From: Salinisphaera sp. G21_0
Lineage (GTDB): Bacteria; Pseudomonadota; Gammaproteobacteria; Pseudomonadales; Endozoicomonadaceae
DNA: 64,000 nt
Assembly: GCF_017744115.1 (NCBI RefSeq)
Contig: NZ_JAGHQW010000008.1
Coordinates: forward strand, 88,609-152,608
Reading direction: 5' to 3'
Shown piece after piece: positions 53,364-61,722 of the stretch. Both the position numbers and the translations under genes were made by a program. The notes beneath the pieces were generated by a model. That model did no database searches and had not been told where the DNA came from. It saw only the letters and a list, made by a program, of their open reading frames with translations. Positions within the stretch are counted from its first letter, which is position 1. Each line of letters opens with the position of its first letter.

Positions 53364-53388
53364 TGCGGAACTTATTCCGGGACAGTTC
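53364..53388 (-). repeat. Dispersed IS-end-like motif, copy c
   Basis: Minus-strand GAACTGTCCCGGAATAAGTT then CCGC follows the TAA stop of the SLC13 gene with no gap. Confidence 0.6.
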
Positions 53389-54855
53389 TTAATGTGCACC
53401 CAAAACAGCACCCACCAAATAATAACCAACCAAAGTAACCAGAATGATACCGATAATATTCAGGGCAAATCCGGCTTTGATCATATCTTTGATTTCCAGT
53501 TTGCCAGCACCAAATACAATGGCGTTTGGAGGAGTAGCTACCGGCATCATAAAGGCGCAGCTAGCGGCCAGAGCGGCAGGCGCAGCCAGCATAAACGGCT
53601 CAATGCCAAGGGTTACACCTAAAGCCCCCATTAATGGCAGAAAACCGGCGGCAGTTGCCGTGTTACTGGTTAACTCGGTCAGAAAAATAATGACTGTTAC
53701 CACGAAGGCAACCACCAGCAGTATTGGCATGCCCGCCACAACACTCATGGCCTCGGCAACCCAGGAAGCCAGGCCGGTACTTTTGATCTGAGCTGCCAGC
53801 GTCAAACCTCCACCAAACAGCATCAAGACACCCCAGGGAATTTCGCGGGCTTTTTCCCAGGACATCACATACACACGCTCATCCTGTTTTACCGGAATGA
53901 TAAACAGACTGATGGTCGCTGCAATAGCAATCATGGTGTCAGAAAGGCCTGGAATATAGCCTTTTAGTAGTGGTCGAAAGATCCAGAGAGTCGCTGTGAC
54001 AACAAAGATAATGGCAACGGTTTTCTCGCCACGGGTTATAACACCGAGCTCTTTCAGCTTCGATTTGAACAACTCAGTAGCGTTTGGATTTTCATTTTTA
54101 TCCAGATCGAAACCAAATTTAGTCAACCACAACCAACTGGCACCCAGCATAAGCAGACAAACTGGCAGACCCACCATCATCCACTGTGCAAAACCAATTT
54201 CTATGTTGTACGTTTCAGACAGGAAGGCCGCCAGCAAAGCATTGGGAGGCGTTCCAATCAAAGTGGCCAGGCCACCAATACTGGCGCTGTAGGCAATGGC
54301 CAGCAACAAGGCTTTGGAGAAATTTTTATTTTTATCTTCATCACTGCCAGACACCATGGAAGCAACGGACAAACCAATAGGTAACATCATCACGCTGGTA
54401 GCCGTATTGGACACCCACATACTCAGAAATGCGGTAGCCACCATAAAACCGCCAATCTGCAGGTCAGGACGAACACCGGTACGCAGCATAATATGGAGAG
54501 CTATACGCTTATGCAGATTCCAGCGTTCCATCGCCATACCCAACATAAACCCGCCAAAAAACAGATAAATGGTCGGATGAGCAAAAGGGGCTGTCACGGC
54601 TTTGATACTGGCAACACCCAAAAGTGGCACCAGCAGAATGGGCAACAGGGAAGTCACAGGAATAGGAACCACCTCTGATACCCACCAGATCGCCATCATG
54701 CTGGCGACACCCACCATATACCAGGCATTTTGCGCCATTCCTTCAGGAGGCGCAGTAAAAATAGTCAGCAGTAAAACCAGAGGGCCGGCAATCAGAGAGA
54801 CCCAATACGTGAGTCCGGGGCCAGAACGAGCGAAGGCTGAAGTAGTTGTTGTCAT
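53389..54855 (-). CDS. SLC13/DASS-family sodium:dicarboxylate symporter
   Basis: 488 residues, about 11-12 hydrophobic segments. The two inverted-repeat substrate/sodium sites of the VcINDY family are visible: SNTATSVMMLPIG with IGTPPNALLAAF, and TSNTATAAGFLPL with VATPPNAIVFG. It likely imports C4-dicarboxylates or citrate with Na+, or possibly sulfate; the first is more usual for this motif set. It stands alone between the two OPR-RAP copies, so it was either trapped by the duplication or present before it. Confidence 0.93.
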   Translation of the reverse strand: MTTTTSAFARSGPGLTYWVSLIAGPLVLLLTIFTAPPEGMAQNAWYMVGVASMMAIWWVSEVVPIPVTSLLPILLVPLLGVASIKAVTAPFAHPTIYLFFGGFMLGMAMERWNLHKRIALHIMLRTGVRPDLQIGGFMVATAFLSMWVSNTATSVMMLPIGLSVASMVSGSDEDKNKNFSKALLLAIAYSASIGGLATLIGTPPNALLAAFLSETYNIEIGFAQWMMVGLPVCLLMLGASWLWLTKFGFDLDKNENPNATELFKSKLKELGVITRGEKTVAIIFVVTATLWIFRPLLKGYIPGLSDTMIAIAATISLFIIPVKQDERVYVMSWEKAREIPWGVLMLFGGGLTLAAQIKSTGLASWVAEAMSVVAGMPILLVVAFVVTVIIFLTELTSNTATAAGFLPLMGALGVTLGIEPFMLAAPAALAASCAFMMPVATPPNAIVFGAGKLEIKDMIKAGFALNIIGIILVTLVGYYLVGAVLGAH

Positions 54856-55043
54856 AAAGATTTTTTCTTTTAAAAGGCCACACGCGGTCTAGTGTCTTTT
54901 ATTTCAGGAAAATTATTTTGACTTAGATCAATTTTTAGAGAGGTTTGATTAAATGTGTTAACTTTTGTTTGGTTGTGAGGAGCTGCAAACATAACCATAT
55001 AAAACCGAATAACCCGACACCAACAAGCAGTGCCGGAAAATCA

Positions 55044-55216
55044 GGGGCAGGTCTTTCTTTGTGCACAACTTTTGTCGTTTACAGAGACTAAAAGAAGATA
55101 TTTTAGAATGTAAGGCCTGCCCCAAATACCCCTTGACTTCATTCTCCCAAACTCTACCTTCCAAAACTCTGACCTTTCTCATAAACGACATTATTTGTAC
55201 ACAAAGACCTGACCCC
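55044..55216. mobile_element. MITE-like element with imperfect inverted repeats
   Basis: The left end GGGGCAGGTCTTTCTTTGTG, continuing to TTTGTCGTTTA, pairs with the right end TAAACGACATTATTTGTACA, continuing to AAGACCTGACCCC. It is 173 bp and has no coding capacity. GGGGTCAGGTCT ends are common around REP-type or IS200-like elements. Its right end lies only about 6 bp from the start of the duplicated OPR-RAP 3' flank. Confidence 0.7.
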
Positions 55217-55221
55217 AATTT

Positions 55222-55311
55222 TCTTTGTTTAGCCATGAAGGTATTTGGTTTGAAGGATGCACGCAATGTCACCATTGGACAGACTGTGGTAGCAATGATC
55301 ATCAATGGTCT
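55222..55311. repeat. Duplicated 3' flank of OPR-RAP gene, copy 2
   Basis: Counterpart of 46372-46460, nearly identical over 90 bp. It abuts the MITE-like element at 55044-55216. Confidence 0.8.
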
Positions 55312-58300
55312 TCATTTGTTTCTCTTCCTTTTTTTACGTTTTGGTTTGCCGGTTTGCTGTTCTGAATGTTCTTCGGCGGTTAAGTGAAAGTAATCTGAGG
55401 GTTGCCTTTCTTTATCGATAGTCATGTGTGCCTCATCTGCCCGCCTTCTTTTAAGCGCTGCAGAGGCACGCTCCGGCAGCTGGGTGGCTACCCTGGTCTT
55501 TATGTGATCAATACATCGTTTCATGGAATCCCGGTTCCCAAGCTCGCTAACCGGGATTTCAATGACCTCAAATCCTGATTTTTGCAGCAGTGCGATTTTA
55601 AGCAGTGTCGAGCCATTCCTGGTTTTGAAATCACCACCCACGTAATGCGATGGTCCCTGAACTTCAATCACAATGTTGTGATCTGGCAGTAGCAGGTTTA
55701 CCGGATGTAATGTGTTCAGACTTTTTTCTTTTTCAATCCTCAAAGAGGGAATGCGTGATTTGAGTTGATCGTGGAAAGCGGTTTGAGTTTTTGACATGGT
55801 TGTCCGGTAATGGTGGGGGACGAATGGACAAGGTTTCCCAAGCCAACTTGCGGCCATGGCAATGATGGATTGCTCTCCTTCATTGTCCGGGAATGTATTT
55901 TCCATGCGGGTAAACAGGTCATCCATGTGCTTTTCAAACACGTTATTTTTATTGGCATTGGGGACCAGAGACAACCTGGCACAGCATGCCATTACTCCCC
56001 AGAGAGACATTAATATGTCTTGCTGAGAGAGCTGAGGGTTTTCACTGATTTGGCAGACAAGCGATTCGAACGTAGAGGTAACCACGTTCAGCTCAACGAA
56101 TTCACCCAGTTTCGCTATGGCCCACAGCAGGTTGGCGATAGCCTGAGGAATAAATTGGTCTTTCTGTGCGTTCACGTGGGGCAACAGCACGGCCACGGCC
56201 TCGTTGAGATCTGGTGTCAACTCTTGCCTGTTGTCTACCAGTTTTGCCATGGCCCACAGCAGGTTGGCTATATGCTGAGGAATAAATTGGTCTTTATGGG
56301 CGTTCACGTAGGGTAACAGCACGGCCACGGCCTTGTTGAGCCCTGGTGTCCGCACCTGCCCATTGTCCACCAGTTTCGCCATGGCCCACAGCAGGTTGGC
56401 TATATTCTGAGGAATAAATTGGTCTTTATGTGCGTTCACGTAGGGTAACAGCACGGCCACGGCCTTGTTGAGCCCTGGTGTCCGCACCTGCCCATTGTCC
56501 ACCAGTTTCGCCATGGCCCACAGCAGGTTGGCGATATGCTGAGGACTAAATTGGTCTTTCTGTGCGTTCACGTAGGGCAACAGCACGGCCACGGCCTCGT
56601 TGAGATCTGGTGTCTGCTCTTGCCTGTTGTCCACCAGTTTTGCCATGGCCCACAGCAGGCTGGCTATATGCTGAGGAATAAATTGGTCTTTCTGTGCGTT
56701 CACGCAGGGTAACAGCCCGGCCACGGCCTCGTTGAGCCCTGGTGTCTGCACCTGCCCGTTGTCCACCAGTTTCGCTATGGCCCACAGCAGGTTGGTGATT
56801 TCCTGTGGTTTAAAGTTAGCTTTCTGTGCGTTTACGTGGGGCAACAGCGCGGCCACGGCTTCTTTGAACTCAGGTGTTTGCTTCTGCCCATTGTCCACCA
56901 GTTTCGCCATGGCCCACAGCAGGTTGGTGATTTCTTGTGGTTTAAAGTTAGCTTTCCGTGCGTTTACGTGGGGCAACAGCGCGGCCACGGCCTCTGTGAA
57001 CTTTGGTGTCCGCACCTGCCCGTTTTCCACCAGTTTCGCCATGGCCCACAGCAGGTTGGCGATAGCCTGAGGAATAAATTGGTCTTTTTGTGCGTCCACT
57101 TGGGGCAACAGCGCGGCCACGGCCTCTGTGAACTCTGGTGTCCACTCATGGCCATAGTCCACCAGTTTCGCCATGGCCCACAGCAGGTTGGTGATTTCCT
57201 GTGGTTTAAAATTAGCTTTCTGTGCGTTTACGTGGAGCAACAGCACGGCCACAGCCTCTTTGAACTCTGGTGTCTGCTCCTGGCCGTTGTCTGCCAGTTT
57301 CGCCATGGCCCACAGCAGGTTGGCGATTTCCTGAGGTTTAAAGTTAGCTTTCTGTGTGTTTACGTGGGACAACAGCACGGCCACAGCCTCTTTGAACTCT
57401 GGTGTCTGCGCCTGGCCGTTGTCTGCCAGTTTCGCCATGGCCCACAGCAGGTTGGCGATTTCCTGAGGTTTAAAGTTAACTTTCTGTGCGTTTACGTGGG
57501 GCAACAGTGCGGCCACGGCCTCTTTGAACTCAGGTGTTTGCTTCTGCCCATTGTCCACCAGTTTCGCCATGGCCCACAGCAGGTTGGCGACAGCCCGGGG
57601 AATAAATTGGTCTTTCTGTGCGTTCACCCGGGGAAGCAGTGCGGTCACGGCCTCTTTGAGCCCTGGTATCCGCTCCTGCCCGTTGTCCACCAGTTTCGCC
57701 ATGGCCCACAGCAGGTTGGTGATTTCCTGTGGTTTAAAGTTAGCTTTAGGTGCGTTTACGTGAGGCAACAGCACGGCCACAGCCTCTTTGAACTCAGGTG
57801 TCAACACCTGCCCGTTGTCCGCCAGTTTCGCCATGGCCCACAGCAGGCTGGCGATTTCCCGTGGTTTAAAGTTGGCTTTCTGTGCGTTCACCCGGGGAAG
57901 CAGTGCGGTCACGGCCTCTTTGAGCCTTGGTGTCCACTCCTGCACGTTGCCCGGCAGTTTCGCCATGGCCCATAGCAGGGTGGTGGTAGCCTGAGGAATA
58001 AATTGGTCTTTATGTACGCCCACTTGGGGCAACAGCGCGGCCACGACCTCTGTGAACTCTGGTGTCCGCACCTGCCCGTTTTCCACCAGTTTCGCCATGG
58101 CCCACAGCAGGCTGGCGATTTCCTGAGGTTTAAAGTTAGCTTTCTGTGCGTTTACGTGGGACAACAGCACGGCCACAGCCTCTTTGATCTCTGGTGTCTG
58201 CTCCTGGCCGTTGTCTGCCAGTTTCGTCATGGCCCACAGCAGGTTGGCGATTTCCTGAGGTTTAAAGTTAACTTTCTGTGCGTTTACGTGGGGCAACAGC

Positions 58301-59250
58301 GCGGCCACGGCCTCTTTGAGCTCAGGTGTTTGCTTCTGCCCATTGTCCACCAGTTTCGCCATGGCCCACAGCAGGTTGGCGATTTCCTGTGGTTTAAAGT
58401 TAGCTTTCTGTGCGTTTACTTGAGGTAACAGCGCGGCCAAAGCCTCTGTCAACTCTGGTGTCAGCTCCTGCCCGTTGTCCACCAGTTTCGCCATGGCCCA
58501 CAGCAGGTTGGCGATACCCTGAGCAATAAATTGGTCTTTCTGTGCGTTCACATTGGGCAACAGTGCGGCCACGGCCTTTTTGAGCCCTGGTGTCAGCTCC
58601 TGCCCGTTGTCCACCAGTTTCGCCATGGCCCACAGCAGGTTGGCGATTTGCTGGGTGTCAATATCCCTGGCCCCAGGTTTTTGGTGGCACTTGAATACTA
58701 TTGCATCAAGAAGCGTTGACAATAAGGCAGCTTGAGTAAGCTTGACACGCTCATCCATGGGGTGATGAGGGGTAAAAACACCGGCTGAAGTAAATGAATG
58801 AAGTGTTGTCGCCAGGCTTCGCCAATTCCAGCTCCGTGTTACTGTAAAATTTTGTAGAAAACGCATCAGCTGGCTTTGTTCCGCTCGATTTAACGGTCTT
58901 TTAGAAGCTGACGCGTATTTTTTAATGGTAATGGCAAATTGACCATGATTTCTCCCATCATAGCGATGAGCGAAACGATCAGATTTACTCAACAGATCAT
59001 CCATTATTTCTGGGTTGACAAGGGCATTAAAATCTTGAGCAGGGGTTACTGAACGACACTGTAGATATTGAGAAGTGTATGCGCCAGAAGAAGGGTAAAA
59101 TTCATTACGCCACGGGATAGTGCGATAAGGATTATCCCACTGTCTTACTGTGTCATGTCTATATCGCCCAAGCCTTGAAGAAGCGGCTTGGTTATCCGGT
59201 TGGTTGTAATAATTACCTGGCCTGGCGTTAGCAGCAGGGGTTCTATGCAT
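55312..59250 (-). CDS. OPR-RAP repeat protein 2 (20 repeats)
   Basis: 1312 residues, paralogue of the protein at 46461-50129. The N-terminal 200 residues, the RAP domain (from about residue 1159; NIVIEVQGPSHY) and the basic tail KPKRKKRKRNK are almost unchanged. The array has 20 units of about 44 residues instead of 18, and differences concentrate in the segment after LLWAMAKL (for example VDNGQEQTP, LPGNVQEWTP, ADNGQVLTP) and in which unit follows which. Units 17 and 18 are identical at protein level, showing recent unit duplication. By analogy with OPR codes, the array order may set RNA target sequence. The gene's 5' flank (TGAATTAATGAAATATAA) is conserved with copy 1. Confidence 0.88.
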   Translation of the reverse strand: MHRTPAANARPGNYYNQPDNQAASSRLGRYRHDTVRQWDNPYRTIPWRNEFYPSSGAYTSQYLQCRSVTPAQDFNALVNPEIMDDLLSKSDRFAHRYDGRNHGQFAITIKKYASASKRPLNRAEQSQLMRFLQNFTVTRSWNWRSLATTLHSFTSAGVFTPHHPMDERVKLTQAALLSTLLDAIVFKCHQKPGARDIDTQQIANLLWAMAKLVDNGQELTPGLKKAVAALLPNVNAQKDQFIAQGIANLLWAMAKLVDNGQELTPELTEALAALLPQVNAQKANFKPQEIANLLWAMAKLVDNGQKQTPELKEAVAALLPHVNAQKVNFKPQEIANLLWAMTKLADNGQEQTPEIKEAVAVLLSHVNAQKANFKPQEIASLLWAMAKLVENGQVRTPEFTEVVAALLPQVGVHKDQFIPQATTTLLWAMAKLPGNVQEWTPRLKEAVTALLPRVNAQKANFKPREIASLLWAMAKLADNGQVLTPEFKEAVAVLLPHVNAPKANFKPQEITNLLWAMAKLVDNGQERIPGLKEAVTALLPRVNAQKDQFIPRAVANLLWAMAKLVDNGQKQTPEFKEAVAALLPHVNAQKVNFKPQEIANLLWAMAKLADNGQAQTPEFKEAVAVLLSHVNTQKANFKPQEIANLLWAMAKLADNGQEQTPEFKEAVAVLLLHVNAQKANFKPQEITNLLWAMAKLVDYGHEWTPEFTEAVAALLPQVDAQKDQFIPQAIANLLWAMAKLVENGQVRTPKFTEAVAALLPHVNARKANFKPQEITNLLWAMAKLVDNGQKQTPEFKEAVAALLPHVNAQKANFKPQEITNLLWAIAKLVDNGQVQTPGLNEAVAGLLPCVNAQKDQFIPQHIASLLWAMAKLVDNRQEQTPDLNEAVAVLLPYVNAQKDQFSPQHIANLLWAMAKLVDNGQVRTPGLNKAVAVLLPYVNAHKDQFIPQNIANLLWAMAKLVDNGQVRTPGLNKAVAVLLPYVNAHKDQFIPQHIANLLWAMAKLVDNRQELTPDLNEAVAVLLPHVNAQKDQFIPQAIANLLWAIAKLGEFVELNVVTSTFESLVCQISENPQLSQQDILMSLWGVMACCARLSLVPNANKNNVFEKHMDDLFTRMENTFPDNEGEQSIIAMAASWLGKPCPFVPHHYRTTMSKTQTAFHDQLKSRIPSLRIEKEKSLNTLHPVNLLLPDHNIVIEVQGPSHYVGGDFKTRNGSTLLKIALLQKSGFEVIEIPVSELGNRDSMKRCIDHIKTRVATQLPERASAALKRRRADEAHMTIDKERQPSDYFHLTAEEHSEQQTGKPKRKKRKRNK

Positions 59251-59339
59251 AATTATATTTCATTAATTCAGGAAAATATAATAAAGCAGACCGCTGTTCT
59301 GTGCAGAGGTTCATTTTTCTGTGATATCTAAACTAAATA

Positions 59340-59362
59340 ATTGTTCTGAAATAATTCCGACA
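59340..59362 (+). repeat. Dispersed IS-end-like motif, copy f
   Basis: AATAATTGTTCTGAAATAATTCCGACATTT resembles the other copies but is inverted relative to the counterpart at 50262-50290. It sits where the two duplicated segments stop matching. Confidence 0.4.
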
Positions 59363-59394
59363 TTTCGCCTATGATAAAGAGCTACAAATACCTG

Positions 59395-59660
59395 CCTGAT
59401 GTTCTGTTTTGGATAAATCGCTGAAGCACTAATCGCGGCTTATATGTTTGATTCCGGCTAAAAAGGGAGGGCCTGCCCGACGAATCTGGTCCACCGGAAT
59501 ACTGAGTATTCTGGCGATACCGTCTATTGATACAGCATCTTCAGTAATCACTCCTGCCGCTTTGTAACTTTGATAATGACCCGGTTGTGATAATGCATCA
59601 GCAGCCCGGACTTCAGCGCTGTGCCACCATTGGGAACGGTAACTGTCTTCCGGTATTTTG
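59395..59660 (-). pseudogene. Remnant of a transglutaminase/ATPase paralogue
   Basis: Minus-strand translation gives QWWHSAEVRAADALSQPGHY and AAGVITEDAVSIDGIARILS, aligning with residues about 663-760 of the intact protein (QWWLSPEVRAAEALSQLGQY; AAGVITENAVSIDDIARILS). About 90 codons are left. The adjoining TTTTGCATTGACAGCAAGT matches the 5' flank of the intact gene near 52946, so a large internal deletion removed the transglutaminase and the ATP-binding parts. It lies in the same position and orientation relative to OPR-RAP gene 2 as the intact gene does to gene 1. Confidence 0.85.
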
Positions 59661-59853
59661 CATTGACAGCAAGTCAGGGGTGTTGATTCCCATGGGTGAG
59701 AGGTTGTCGCGAAAGGTAGGCCTAAGGTGTTCCTCTTGTGCCGGTTTGAACTTTACTCAAATTCATCTTGTCTAATTGTACGGATTATCCGGACTGCTTC
59801 CGGGTGTATCCAACAAATTATGGTTATTTACTCCAAGCAGGAGACTAAAAACA

Positions 59854-60615
59854 ATGGCAATGCCTATATCAACTTCCTTAAATGTTGCTTCTTCTTCCGG
59901 GCCAGTTTCAGGACACCCTCCCCACACCACCACACCCGCCGCGGCACAACAGGGCCAGATGGCAGGTTACGAAGTAGAACAAACAGAAGTAGAACAAACA
60001 ATAGTACCTTCATGGCGGGCCTTACCCCGGACTTCAGGAGATGGGCAAACACTACCGCCTGCCACCGCGCCGGTAATAGAGAGACAGGCTTCCAGCACCA
60101 GTGATCCATCCGGGGCGGCCAGCTTGCCCGAAATACCGGCCGAAGCGAAGCCAATGGAAAGTCAGTCCATAAATGGCCAGAGCCTGAGAATCAGTATTGA
60201 ACGGGCGGATTATGCCAACGGTTTACGTTGTGGAGCCACCATACCTGAAGAGCAGGTCTGGGAGGTGATGGGCCACCTCCAAAAGATGGACAAACAGGGC
60301 AATTTACCTGAATTTGCTGACGCAATAACCTTCCTGAGGATACCCTGCCTGAGACAGGGCTGGTCAGGTCCCAGCGATGACCAGGCTGTCAAGGACAATC
60401 CCATCAATCTGCAAACGTTGGATTACCTGGCCAAGAGGCATTCAGGCAAAGGCATAATTAACGATGCTGTTCGTGTGGAATACTGTGTTATGGGACTCTT
60501 CAATTTACTCCTGCTGAAAGAGAATTGGAAAGGCAATGACCCGGCGGAGGAAAAACTTGTAGATCTGGTACCATTGGCTCGTTGCAATGACATGAAATTT
60601 CAACCCGGGTACTGA
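59854..60615 (+). CDS. Hypothetical effector-like protein with one 49-residue-type repeat
   Basis: 253 residues from ATG 59854, chosen because AGGAG lies 10 nt upstream. The first 120 residues are Pro/Ser/Thr/Gln-rich and look disordered. The C-terminal part contains FLRIPCLRQGWSGPSDDQ, then KDNPINLQTLDYLAKRHSGK, which aligns with the tandem units FLTLPCLKEGWQEGKDEDVK of the protein at the right edge. The two are probably members of one family. No signal peptide is seen and function is unknown. A hairpin lies 64 bp past the stop. Confidence 0.75.
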   Translation: MAMPISTSLNVASSSGPVSGHPPHTTTPAAAQQGQMAGYEVEQTEVEQTIVPSWRALPRTSGDGQTLPPATAPVIERQASSTSDPSGAASLPEIPAEAKPMESQSINGQSLRISIERADYANGLRCGATIPEEQVWEVMGHLQKMDKQGNLPEFADAITFLRIPCLRQGWSGPSDDQAVKDNPINLQTLDYLAKRHSGKGIINDAVRVEYCVMGLFNLLLLKENWKGNDPAEEKLVDLVPLARCNDMKFQPGY

Positions 60616-60678
60616 AATTACATCCTCTTTGCCCTTGCCAAAAATCCTCCATCGTAGGCAGGGAGAACCCACCGGCTC

Positions 60679-60716
60679 ACTCCACTGTCATCCTGCACAG
60701 GGAATGACAGCGGAGT
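60679..60716. repeat. Inverted repeat, possible terminator stem
   Basis: ACTCCACTGTCAT and ATGACAGCGGAGT pair at 12 of 13 positions around CCTGCACAGGGA. It lies between the effector-like gene and the TRAP remnant. A following AAAA rather than T-tract argues for a REP-like hairpin instead of an intrinsic terminator on the plus strand. Confidence 0.55.
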
Positions 60717-60739
60717 AAAACAACCGACTTTCTGCCATG

Positions 60740-60763
60740 CGGAACTTATTCCACGACAATTCC
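60740..60763 (-). repeat. Dispersed IS-end-like motif, copy d
   Basis: Minus-strand GGAATTGTCGTGGAATAAGT then TCCGC follows the TAA stop of the TRAP-permease remnant with no gap, the same orientation and position as copies a and c. Confidence 0.6.
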
Positions 60764-61279
60764 TTAGCTGCACTGGCCCTGTCGGCGTCTTTGCCCAAGG
60801 AAAATGAACAACAGCAGAATAAAGGCGGGTATCCAGGTCAGTTGTTTTGGCAGTCGCTCTGCCGGAACTTCCATACGATAAATCTGCCAGTCAAAATCAA
60901 TACCGGCCTGCTGGGCCTCGCTGTTGAAGTCAACCATGTCGATGGTCAGGTCATCCCCATCAACCAGAACCTCCAGCCCCATGCGGCGGAACCGGTCATC
61001 AGCCGTGGCCTGGTCACCAGCGGGGAGAATAACCATCTGATTAACCGGTTTACCTTCCAGGGTTTCTCCTGCTACCCACAGGCGTGCATCAGCCTGGTCC
61101 GGCAGTGCTTCAATCTGGGCAACAATGTTACGACCTTCATGGGTTTCATAGGGAGGGTAAATCCTGTCCCACCAGAAGTCTGGCCTGAACAGGGTAAAGG
61201 CGATCAGCAGCATGCCCAGGGTAGCATGCGTTTTGTACCAACCAAAACGATTGAGCAGCAGGATATTCAGAGCCTGCAC
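60764..61279 (-). pseudogene. C-terminal remnant of a fused TRAP transporter permease
   Basis: The frame reads FTLFRPDFWWDRIYPPYE and a following domain of about 120 residues ending in a hydrophobic segment (LTWIPAFILLLFIFLGQRRR). This matches the C-terminal DUF3394 part of large fused 4TM/12TM TRAP permeases. All of the transport domain is absent. The first 17 or so codons of the frame are antisense to an IS110 fragment, so the break lies near 61226. It is probably non-functional. Confidence 0.75.
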
Positions 61280-61658
61280 AGAGTCAGGCAGTGGCCAGAA
61301 GAACAGCGTTGGGTAACCAGGTCAGGGGGTGTTAATGGAATACGGAGTCATTATTCCAAAGGGAATATCCTATATCCGTAAACAGATCCCACTGGTTCTG
61401 GAAGATGCTGAAAACGGTTTAACAGTGCTGTTTCGTGAACTCCTCAGTGAACTGTATGAAGAAATGGCACATCTGGATAAGCGAATCGAAAAGCTTGAGC
61501 ATAAGCTCGAAACCATTGCAGCCAATAATGAAGCCTGCAGACTTTTGCTCACCATACCCGGCATTGGGTTGCTCAGTGCTACGGCACTGTTTACTGCGAT
61601 TGGTGATATATCAGCATTTAAGAATGGCCGGGAAATGGCAGCCTGGCTTTTCAGGTAA
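61226..61658 (+). pseudogene. IS110-family transposase fragment, frameshifted
   Basis: RFVPTKTIEQQDIQSLHRVR, then RRTALGNQVRG in another frame, then LLMEYGVIIPKGISYIRKQIP in a third, follow the order of an IS110 transposase. The TIPGIGLLSATALFTAIGD motif and NGREMAAWL follow before the match breaks off. The N-terminal DEDD catalytic part and the C-terminus are missing and there are at least two frameshifts, so it is dead. It truncates the TRAP permease remnant. Confidence 0.85.
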
Positions 61659-61722
61659 GCGCCAATTTAACCTGCGTATGTTGCCATTTTAACCGTAAAA
61701 TGCTTGTGTCATGACAACTGGT

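Noticed and set aside
56836..57975. Long open frames on the plus strand across the OPR arrays (up to 379 residues, rich in FRHGPQQVGDFL).
   Set aside because: They are antisense shadows of the 132-bp repeats: one stop-free unit repeated many times gives a long frame. Codon pattern and domain match support the minus strand.
46461..59250. Regularly spaced DNA repeats that could suggest a CRISPR array.
   Set aside because: The period of about 132 bp is in frame, the units are coding along their whole length, and there are no unique spacers or cas genes.
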